A stretch of 6,359 nt of DNA from positions 1-6,359 of the forward strand of contig CABROZ010000119.1 in the NCBI GenBank assembly GCA_902472795.1. Direction: 5' to 3'. The notes below the pieces were generated by a model, which made no database searches, was not told the origin of the DNA, and saw only the letters and a list, made by a program, of their open reading frames with translations. Source of the stretch: an uncultured Bacteroides sp. GTDB taxonomy: Bacteria > Bacteroidota > Bacteroidia > Bacteroidales > Bacteroidaceae. Within the stretch, counting starts at the first letter, position 1. Each line of letters starts with the position of its first letter. The position numbers and the translations under genes were made by a program. Positions 1-5,582 of this stretch are shown here, piece after piece.

Positions 1-108
1 GTGTTGCGATTCGGTGTGCGCCCCTTTCACCGAGTGGTAGTGTTCGTTCAGTTCGGGGACGAACAACGTGGCGCTTCCGTCGGCAGTCTGTTCAATGATT
101 CTGTGCAT
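1..108 (-). CDS. mnmD: MnmD, tRNA 5-methylaminomethyl-2-thiouridine-forming methyltransferase (N-terminal 36 residues only)
   Basis: Only the first 36 codons are present; the gene runs off the left edge. The visible protein starts MHRIIEQTADGS and continues with a VPELNEHYHS segment and then KGAHTES. This is the usual N-terminus of stand-alone MnmD proteins (DUF752/COG4121, Methyltransf_30). Family knowledge: MnmD uses SAM to methylate nm5s2U34 to mnm5s2U34 at the wobble position of tRNAs for Lys, Glu and Gln, in the cytoplasm. In Bacteroidota it is usually separate from the FAD-dependent MnmC oxidase domain. The SAM-binding motifs lie outside the window and cannot be checked. The ATG at 108-106 is the only start seen at this end. 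It directly follows an A-rich repeat tract, and there is no Shine-Dalgarno sequence next to it. The upstream gene on the same strand is 158 bp away. The identification rests on a short stretch but a characteristic one. Confidence 0.8.
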   Translation of the reverse strand, partial: MHRIIEQTADGSATLFVPELNEHYHSVKGAHTESQH

Positions 109-110
109 TT

Positions 111-197
111 AAGTTTTTGAGTTTTTGAGTTTTTGAGTTTTTAAGTTCTTAAGTTCTTAAGTTTTTAAGTTCTTGAGTTTTGAGTTTTTAAGTTCTT
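111..197. repeat. Tandem 8-bp repeat tract A (RAGTTYTT on plus strand)
   Basis: There are eleven consecutive units, ten of exactly 8 bp and one (175-181) shortened to 7 bp. Read on the plus strand they are AAGTTTTT, GAGTTTTT three times, AAGTTCTT twice, AAGTTTTT, AAGTTCTT, GAGTTTT, GAGTTTTT and AAGTTCTT. Variation is limited to position 1 (A/G), position 6 (T/C) and the one-base deletion. In the mRNA sense (minus) the tract reads AARAACTY and ends two bases before the mnmD ATG, so it forms an A-rich leader. An 8-bp unit cannot encode a simple peptide repeat. It is too short, and lacks the repeat/spacer structure, to be a CRISPR array. Confidence 0.9.
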
Positions 198-202
198 TCC
201 TC

Positions 203-266
203 CTCGTTCCCTCGTCAACTCGTTCTCTTGTCCCCTTGTCAACTCGTCTCCTTGTCAACTCGTCAA
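203..266. repeat. Tandem 8-bp repeat tract B (NNRACRAG on minus strand)
   Basis: There are eight gapless octamers, starting directly after the yqaA stop codon. Read on the minus strand they are TTGACGAG, TTGACAAG, GAGACGAG, TTGACAAG, GGGACAAG, AGAACGAG, TTGACGAG and GGAACGAG. The last six positions follow RACRAG in every unit, and the first two vary freely. A degenerate purine-rich unit (195-202) joins it to tract A. Together the two tracts fill nearly all of the 158-bp gap between yqaA and mnmD. No gene, promoter or terminator is visible in that gap. The function is unknown. Confidence 0.85.
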
Positions 267-743
267 CTAACCAATAACCGTCAGCGCCCCCTGCAATGCC
301 CAAAGCATGGCCATGTAGCGGAGCAGCTTGCCGATAAACATCGAAACGGTGGTCAGCACCAGGTTGCTGCGCATGAAGCCTAAGGCGATTGCAATGGCTT
401 CGCCCACAAAAGGCAGGAAGGCAAAGAAAGCCATCAGGGCACCTTTGCCCTGCAGGAAGTGTTGCATCCGGTCTATCTTCTCTTTCTTCACCTTGAAGTA
501 TTTCTCAATCCAGTCGATGCGTCCCAATCGGCCCATGTAGTAACACGTCATGCCGCCTACCGTATTGCCCAAGGCAGCCGACAGTACGCAGACGGCGGGA
601 CTGAGCCCGACATTGACCAGTGCCACCAGCACTAATTCGGAACTGAAGGGAATGATACTGCCGGCCAGCAGGGCCGAAATAAACAGGCCGACATAGCCCC
701 AGTCGATGAGCAGTTGTATCAGTGAGTCTATAAAAGCGTCCAT
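267..743 (-). CDS. yqaA: YqaA-type VTT/DedA-related inner-membrane protein
   Basis: This is a 158-residue membrane protein of the YqaA group (COG1238) in the SNARE-associated/VTT (DedA-like) superfamily. Visible features are a hydrophobic, re-entrant-like segment at about residues 15-43 that includes PFSSELVL, GNTVGG at 59-64 followed by YYMGR, a basic loop (about 80-100), FLPFVGE at 109-115, GFMR at 122-125 and GKLLRY at 138-143. These match the conserved pattern of the family, and the length is close to E. coli YqaA. Some relatives in the wider superfamily flip undecaprenyl phosphate or other lipids; the role of the YqaA branch is not established. The ATG at 743-741 was chosen because MDAFIDSLIQ begins just before the first conserved segment. 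The frame stays open to 926, but that part lies inside the upstream gene and is not family-like. The 16-bp overlap with the upstream gene suggests translational coupling. Confidence 0.85.
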   Translation of the reverse strand: MDAFIDSLIQLLIDWGYVGLFISALLAGSIIPFSSELVLVALVNVGLSPAVCVLSAALGNTVGGMTCYYMGRLGRIDWIEKYFKVKKEKIDRMQHFLQGKGALMAFFAFLPFVGEAIAIALGFMRSNLVLTTVSMFIGKLLRYMAMLWALQGALTVIG

Positions 744-1726
744 ACGTTGAAGATGAATAACAGGAATAACAATACGAGCGAACAGATGAAGAAGATGTTG
801 GAGCTGCGGCTGTGGGTCAGGGCAAACAGGTGGCCTGCCAGAATGCTGGTGCCAATCAGCAGCAGCGACAGCAGATGGATGCACTGCGCAGGTTGCAGCA
901 CGATGTACAGAAACATGCAGAAGCACAGCAGCATCAGGAAATGCAGATAGCTGCGGGTGCGTATCTTGTCTTCATATCCTAAGGCTAAGCAGTGGCCGGC
1001 ACTGGCGGCAAAGAGGATGAACAGATAACCGATCGTAGCCAGCTCCCAGGGCTGGAAGTCGAAACGGACGGGCTGAAAGGTAGCCAGTTCTTGAAACGGA
1101 CGGTAGAACAGCGCCATATCGCCGTGGTAGAACGTATGTCCCAGCAGAAACCAGTAGGGCAGGCTCCAGCCGACCAGCGATGCGAAGAAGCTTTTGGGAT
1201 GGAGCGAGCGGAAGTTGCGGGCACCTATCCAGAAGACAGGAGCAAACAGGGTGAGTTGTGGCCACAACAGGCTTCCAAGTCCGATGAAGACAAAGCAATG
1301 GAACAGGTCGGCCGAGGCGTGGGGCTTCTGATAGCTGCGGAACAGGAAATACAAAGCTATCAGAAACATGGCTGCAGCCACGTCGCCCGCATAGAGCAAG
1401 TGCATGCTGGGGCAGGCGGTTATAAGCAGGAAGTAGAGGGTGGTCTGTACCGAAGCACGCAGGCGGATGATGGCGAACGTGTTATTCAGTTCAATGAGGA
1501 AATATCCGATGATGCCGTACAGCAGGAAGCTGGAAAGACGGTCGGCCCATACAGGCAGGTCGAGGGAGCCGAAAGCGTTCCACAGGGAAACAGTGTTTCT
1601 GCCGCTGTTGTCTTCGGGCAGCAGCAAGGCAGCCAGCGTCCAGCAGAGGATGGAAATAAAAATGGCGGCAGGAAGCGTGAAATGTCCTGCCGTCACTTTG
1701 TTTTGGAATCTTCGGTTATTATACAT
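728..1726 (-). CDS. Polytopic membrane protein of unknown function, resembling DUF6427
   Basis: The protein has 332 residues and is very hydrophobic, with about ten predicted membrane segments, for example around residues 15-36, 63-84, 95-130, 145-170, 180-200 and four more towards the C-terminus. It has no signal peptide and no catalytic motif I recognise. A central stretch with NNTFAI, ITACPSMHLL, FIGLGSLLWP and LVGWSLPYWFL looks, from memory, like the flavobacterial DUF6427 family, which I also recall as often lying near purD. This is a resemblance only and has not been aligned. The ATG at 1726-1724 follows a 127-bp gap after purD that holds a hairpin but no clear Bacteroides promoter. The 3' end overlaps the YqaA-type gene by 16 bp, so the two membrane proteins are probably made together. 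Function is unknown. Confidence 0.75.
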   Translation of the reverse strand: MYNNRRFQNKVTAGHFTLPAAIFISILCWTLAALLLPEDNSGRNTVSLWNAFGSLDLPVWADRLSSFLLYGIIGYFLIELNNTFAIIRLRASVQTTLYFLLITACPSMHLLYAGDVAAAMFLIALYFLFRSYQKPHASADLFHCFVFIGLGSLLWPQLTLFAPVFWIGARNFRSLHPKSFFASLVGWSLPYWFLLGHTFYHGDMALFYRPFQELATFQPVRFDFQPWELATIGYLFILFAASAGHCLALGYEDKIRTRSYLHFLMLLCFCMFLYIVLQPAQCIHLLSLLLIGTSILAGHLFALTHSRSSNIFFICSLVLLFLLFIFNVWTLL

Positions 1727-1779
1727 AAGGGCGACGAAGGATAGATAGTCAAACAGAATGGAATTTATTGAAGTAATCC

Positions 1780-1819
1780 GGAGTTAAAAGTCGTTATTCG
1801 AATAACTCCTTCTAACTCC
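1780..1819 (-). other. 40-nt imperfect hairpin between purD and the membrane-protein gene
   Basis: The outer arms GGAGTTA (1780-1786) and TAACTCC (1813-1819) enclose a perfect 14-bp palindrome, GTTATTCGAATAAC (1793-1806). Of 20 symmetric positions, 17 are Watson-Crick. In the minus-strand RNA, one mismatch becomes a G.U wobble and the other two become a tandem 5'-GA/3'-AG pair, giving an almost continuous stem with a UCGA loop. The hairpin lies 34 nt after the purD stop and 53 nt before the next start. No U-run follows it, so it is not a standard intrinsic terminator. A second GGAGTTA copy (minus, 1809-1803) would allow an alternative pairing. A role in attenuation, mRNA stability or protein binding is possible but unproven. 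Confidence 0.6.
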
Positions 1820-1853
1820 TCCTCAGAAAGATTCACGGAGAATTTCTGATTGA

Positions 1854-3128
1854 CTATAAGTCGAACCCGATGTCGCGACGGAAGTATTTGCCTTCGAAGC
1901 TCAGCATGTCGGCTACTTTATAGCTCTTTTCCAAAGCTTCTTCCTTGGTGTTGCCATACGAGCATACGGCAATGACACGTCCGCCGTTGGTGACGACGCG
2001 TCCGTCCTTCATCGTTGTGCCGGCGTGGAACAGGATGCTGTCGCTTGTCTCGGCCAGGTTGAAGCCGGTAATGGGCAGTCCTTTCTTGTATTCGCCGGGA
2101 TAGCCGCCGCTGACCAGCATGACGCAGGCAGCCGTACGCGGATCGATAATCATGGACTTCGTGTTCAGGTTGACGTTATATACGCCTTCGAACAGGTCAA
2201 CGATGTCGCTTTGCAGGCGCAGCATGACGCTTTCGGTTTCGGGGTCGCCCATGCGCACGTTGTATTCGATCACCATCGGTTCGCCCTGTACGTTGATCAG
2301 TCCTAAGAACAGGAAACCCTTGTAGAGGATGCCCTCTTCGCGCAGACCCTTGATGGTCGGTTCGATGATGCGTTCGCGCACCTTCTCCATGAACTCGTCG
2401 TTTGCAAACGGTACGGGTGTTACGCTACCCATGCCGCCGGTATTCAGGCCTTTGTCGCCTTCGCCGATGCGTTTGTAGTCCTTGGCTACGGGCAATATCT
2501 TGTAGTGTTCGCTGTCGGTCAGGACGAATACGGAGCATTCGATGCCGCTCAGGAACTCTTCGATGACTACCGTAGCGCTGGCGTTTCCGAACATGCCGTC
2601 GAGCATCTCCTTCAGTTCCTTCTGGGCTTCTTCCAGGGTGGGGAGAATCAGTACGCCCTTGCCTGCACAGAGTCCGTCGGCTTTCAGTACGTAGGGAGCG
2701 GAAAGTGTCTCTAAGAAGGCGAGTCCTTCGTTCAGCGTTTCGGCCGTCACGCTTTTGTAGCGGGCAGTAGGGATGTTGTAGCGCTTCATGAACTCTTTGG
2801 CAAACTCTTTGCTGCCTTCTAATTGCGCGCCTTTGGCTGATGGGCCGATAATGGCAATGTTCTGTGTGGTAATGTCATTCTTGAAGTAATCGAAGATGCC
2901 TTGTACCAGCGGGTCTTCGGGACCAACGACAATCATGTCGATGGCACGTTCCAGTGCAAAAACCTTGAGGGCGGCAAAGTCGGTAGCCTTGATGGCTACG
3001 TTTTCACCTACCTGCGAGGTGCCGGCATTGCCGGGAGCGATGTACAGTTTCTCTACTTTCGGGCTTTGGGCTATCTTCCAAGCCAAAGCGTGTTCGCGGC
3101 CACCAGAGCCTAATAGTAATACTTTCAT
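1854..3128 (-). CDS. purD: PurD, phosphoribosylamine-glycine ligase (GAR synthetase)
   Basis: This cytoplasmic enzyme catalyses step 2 of de novo purine synthesis: 5-phosphoribosylamine + glycine + ATP gives glycinamide ribonucleotide + ADP + Pi. The protein has 424 residues, the normal length, and appears intact. The N-terminal domain begins MKVLLLGSGGREHALAWKI, the PurD signature, and GPEDPLVQGI follows. The ATP-grasp domain shows KADGLCAGKGVLIL, EEFLSGIECSVF and NTGGMGS. IEYNVRMGDPETE carries the likely metal ligands E288 and N290. The C-terminal domain has VSGGYPGEYKKG. The ATG at 3128-3126 gives the family N-terminus exactly. It follows the peptidase gene by 59 bp on the same strand. No PurR-type site or riboswitch was seen upstream. 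It is a single-domain PurD, not fused to PurM or PurN. Confidence 0.98.
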   Translation of the reverse strand: MKVLLLGSGGREHALAWKIAQSPKVEKLYIAPGNAGTSQVGENVAIKATDFAALKVFALERAIDMIVVGPEDPLVQGIFDYFKNDITTQNIAIIGPSAKGAQLEGSKEFAKEFMKRYNIPTARYKSVTAETLNEGLAFLETLSAPYVLKADGLCAGKGVLILPTLEEAQKELKEMLDGMFGNASATVVIEEFLSGIECSVFVLTDSEHYKILPVAKDYKRIGEGDKGLNTGGMGSVTPVPFANDEFMEKVRERIIEPTIKGLREEGILYKGFLFLGLINVQGEPMVIEYNVRMGDPETESVMLRLQSDIVDLFEGVYNVNLNTKSMIIDPRTAACVMLVSGGYPGEYKKGLPITGFNLAETSDSILFHAGTTMKDGRVVTNGGRVIAVCSYGNTKEEALEKSYKVADMLSFEGKYFRRDIGFDL

Positions 3129-3160
3129 CTTTCTTTATTGTTTTGATATTCGGTTCAATT

Positions 3161-3181
3161 ATAAAACGGATATGTTTCCGT
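3161..3181 (-). terminator. Weak terminator-like hairpin after the peptidase gene
   Basis: On the minus strand ACGGA, a six-base loop AACATA and TCCGT are followed by TTTAT (four T in a row with the last arm base). The hairpin starts 6 nt after the peptidase stop codon. The stem is only 5 bp and the T-run is short, so termination would be partial at best. It may be chance, and read-through into purD is likely. Confidence 0.3.
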
Positions 3182-3187
3182 GAAGGT

Positions 3188-5494
3188 TTATTTGTTTTTC
3201 AGATAATCGTCGAAGTAGCGGGTAATCTTTTCGTGCAGATGTACGCGGTCGCGTCCCATCACATTGTGGTCGTGTGTGGGATAGATGAACAGGTCGGGAT
3301 AGGTGCGTGCATCCACGCAGGCCTTCATGAACGACAGAGTGTGCTGAGGCACACAGGTGCGGTCGTGGTCGTCGTGGATGATGAGCAGGTGTCCCTTCAG
3401 CTGTCCGGCCAGGTTCTTCAGATCGCACTGTTTGTAACCGTCGGGATTGGTTTGCGGCGTGTCCATGTAGCGTTCGCCGTACATCACTTCGTAGAACTTC
3501 CAGTCGATGACCGGTCCGCCGGCTACGCCTACCTTGAAGATTTCGGGGTAGCGGAGCATCAGGGCAGTAGTCATGTGTCCGCCAAAGCTCCAGCCGTGCA
3601 CACCGATGCGGTCGGCATCAACATACGGCAACGATTGGAGGAATTCGGCGCCTTTCACCTGGTCTTTACCCTCCTCGATACCGAGGTGGCGGAAGGTGCA
3701 GTTCTCGAACTCCAGACCGCGGTTGCTGCTGCCACGGTTGTCGAGGGTAAGCATGATGTATCCTCTGTTGGCCATATAGATGTCCCATCCGCGGGCAGCA
3801 TAGTTCCAGTTGTTTACGAGCATCTGGGCGTGCGGACCTCCATATACGTAAATGATGGCGGGATATTTCTTGGCAGGGTCGAAGTCGGCCGGCTTGATGA
3901 GGCGGTAGTACAGGTCGGTCTTGCCGTCGGCAGCTTTCAGCGTACCTACTTCTACACGTGGCATGATGAAGCCTTCGAAGGGATCCTTGGCGGTGAGCAG
4001 GCGTACGGTCTCCTTGCCGTTGGTTGTCGAGGCGATGTCGATGATGCGCGGCACGTCGGGCGCCGACCAGTTGTCGAGCAGGTATGTGCCCGATGCGGAG
4101 AGCTTTGCATTGTGTACGCCCTGTCCGTTGTCCAGCAGCGTCATTTTGCCATTGTTCACGTTCACCTTATACACATTGCTCTGCAAGGGCGATTCCTTGG
4201 TGGCTGTGATGATGACTTCTTTCTTCTTGGTGTTGAAGCCCAGGATGCTTTGTACTAACCATTCGCCTTGTGTCAGCTGCATGCCGGCTGCTTCTTTGAC
4301 GTTCTTTCCGCTACCGGCTTTCTGTACTAAGCTCCACATCTTTTCGATAGCTTCGGCATCGAATTTCTGGGGCTGGTTGGCTGAAAGTTTGGCTAAGTCA
4401 TATACGTACAGGTGGTTGTAGCCGTCGCGTTGGCTCTGATAGATGAACTTGTTGCTGTCCCACGGCAGGAAGACGATGGGATTCTGCGGCTCTACGTATT
4501 TGGGATGCGTCTCTTCGATGAGTGTCTGCATCAGTTCGCCTGTCTCGGCGTTGTATTGGCACAGTTTGGAGTGATTCTGGTCGCGGTTCAGTTCAATGAG
4601 GAAAAGACTCTTTTCGTCGGGTGCCCAGGCGATGTTGGTGAAGTAACGGTCCGTCGGGTCACCCGTATTCAGATAGACGGTTTTCTGCGTGGCGGGGTTA
4701 TAAATACCTACGTTGACCTTGTGGCTGGTCATGCCGGCCATCGGGTAGCGGATGTTCTCTACGGTGCCGATGCGGGCGGTGATGTCAACCAACGGATATT
4801 GGGTAACCATCGACTCGTCCATGCGATAGAAGGCAAGCAGGCTGCCCGTAGGGCTCCAGAAGGTGCCTTTTGTGATGCCGAACTCGTTGCGGTGAACCGA
4901 TTGTCCGCAGACGATGCCTTCGGGTTCGTCGGTTACGGCGTGGTTGTCAACGTAGAGGTTGTTGCCTACGGTGTAGGCAATGTGTCCGCCTTCGGCAGTG
5001 AAGTCGATGTTGGCTCCTTTCTGTTCTGCGGCTTGGGGATAGGCTTTTACGAATTCATTTTTCTCGAAGTCGTAAACAATGTAACCTTTCGTGCTCTTGA
5101 TGAGCATGTAAGGTTTGTCGGCCCAGGGAAACTCGGTGTTGTAGAAGTGTTGCAAGTTGCCGTAGCCACCTTTGCCGCCTTTATCGTTGGAGGGGGTAGT
5201 GAGGGCGTTGAGCACTTCGTTCACTTTCTGGCGGGTGGCGAGCAGGGTTTCCTTGCCGTTCTTGGGGTTGACTGCCATGAGAGAGTCGATACCCGGTTTG
5301 ATGCAGCGGTCGCCCCACCACTGTACGCTGTACAGGCTTTCGGCATAGCGATAGGTTTCGCCGCCGGGGATGAGGTCTTCCAGCGTGGGATATTTCAGTT
5401 TGTTCGATGCGGTTTCTTGTGCCATAACGGGTGTCTCTGACAAGGTGGCCACAGCCAATAACAGGGTGGCGATGCCTTTACTGATTCTTCTCAT
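3188..5494 (-). CDS. ptpA: Exported S9B serine peptidase, prolyl tripeptidyl / dipeptidyl peptidase IV type
   Basis: The protein has 768 residues: an N-terminal signal peptide, a DPP IV-type beta-propeller and a C-terminal alpha/beta-hydrolase domain. The signal is MRRISKGIATLLLAVATL with likely cleavage after PVMA25, and there is no lipobox cysteine, so the product should be periplasmic. The catalytic triad is S636 (GWSFGG), D711 (HDRTCVP) and H743 (THDHNVMG). E669 (YEVMYGERY) and E204 (HRNEFGI) fit the amino-terminus-binding glutamates of P. gingivalis PtpA (Glu636, Glu205 as I recall). The S-D-H spacings of 75 and 32 are also those of PtpA (Ser603, Asp678, His710). The EE pair typical of human DPP4 is absent. 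The enzyme should release Xaa-Xaa-Pro tripeptides, or Xaa-Pro dipeptides, from peptide N-termini; automated annotation would probably call it DPP IV. The ATG at 5494-5492 starts the signal peptide; ATGs at 5542 and 5527 would add a non-signal extension. Residues about 370-402 look like an insertion. Confidence 0.9.
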   Translation of the reverse strand: MRRISKGIATLLLAVATLSETPVMAQETASNKLKYPTLEDLIPGGETYRYAESLYSVQWWGDRCIKPGIDSLMAVNPKNGKETLLATRQKVNEVLNALTTPSNDKGGKGGYGNLQHFYNTEFPWADKPYMLIKSTKGYIVYDFEKNEFVKAYPQAAEQKGANIDFTAEGGHIAYTVGNNLYVDNHAVTDEPEGIVCGQSVHRNEFGITKGTFWSPTGSLLAFYRMDESMVTQYPLVDITARIGTVENIRYPMAGMTSHKVNVGIYNPATQKTVYLNTGDPTDRYFTNIAWAPDEKSLFLIELNRDQNHSKLCQYNAETGELMQTLIEETHPKYVEPQNPIVFLPWDSNKFIYQSQRDGYNHLYVYDLAKLSANQPQKFDAEAIEKMWSLVQKAGSGKNVKEAAGMQLTQGEWLVQSILGFNTKKKEVIITATKESPLQSNVYKVNVNNGKMTLLDNGQGVHNAKLSASGTYLLDNWSAPDVPRIIDIASTTNGKETVRLLTAKDPFEGFIMPRVEVGTLKAADGKTDLYYRLIKPADFDPAKKYPAIIYVYGGPHAQMLVNNWNYAARGWDIYMANRGYIMLTLDNRGSSNRGLEFENCTFRHLGIEEGKDQVKGAEFLQSLPYVDADRIGVHGWSFGGHMTTALMLRYPEIFKVGVAGGPVIDWKFYEVMYGERYMDTPQTNPDGYKQCDLKNLAGQLKGHLLIIHDDHDRTCVPQHTLSFMKACVDARTYPDLFIYPTHDHNVMGRDRVHLHEKITRYFDDYLKNK

Positions 5495-5582
5495 ATCTTT
5501 ATGGGTTATTAGTGTTTTGCTTCTCATTGGAAATGCCCCCACTTAAGGTTCCATTTTCGAGCCTTATCTTTTGAATGGAGTG

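Noticed and set aside
198..207. GAGGAGGAAAG on the minus strand as a Shine-Dalgarno site
   Set aside because: It lies about 90 nt upstream of the mnmD ATG with no start codon at proper spacing. It is part of the purine-rich repeat junction.
111..266. CRISPR array
   Set aside because: The units are 8 bp and directly abut without spacers, and there are no cas genes in the window.
744..926. 61-residue N-terminal extension of the YqaA-type protein
   Set aside because: It lies wholly inside the upstream gene and is Cys/His/Pro-rich, unlike the family. The ATG at 743 places the N-terminus where family members begin.
992..1744. 250-codon open frame on the plus strand opposite the polytopic membrane protein
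   Set aside because: The minus-strand product has coherent membrane segments and overlaps its neighbour like an operon gene. The plus-strand product is low-complexity polar sequence without features.
3156..3163. TATAATTG on the minus strand as a Bacteroides -7 box (TAnnTTTG) for purD
   Set aside because: One mismatch to consensus and no convincing TTTG at the -33 position, and the region is A/T-rich. Too weak to call as a promoter.
3143..4258. 371-codon open frame on the plus strand opposite the peptidase gene
   Set aside because: It lies antisense to a gene with a full catalytic triad and family motifs. The translation is Val/His/Gly-rich with no recognisable domain, which is a by-product of the codon bias of the real gene.
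4412..5440. 342-codon open frame on the plus strand opposite the peptidase propeller
   Set aside because: Same reason: antisense to a well-supported gene, with a Val/Ala/Gly/Phe-rich composition and no motif or signal peptide.
5495..5542. Upstream ATGs (5542, 5527) for the peptidase
   Set aside because: They would place 16 or 11 polar residues before a well-formed signal peptide that starts at the ATG at 5494.
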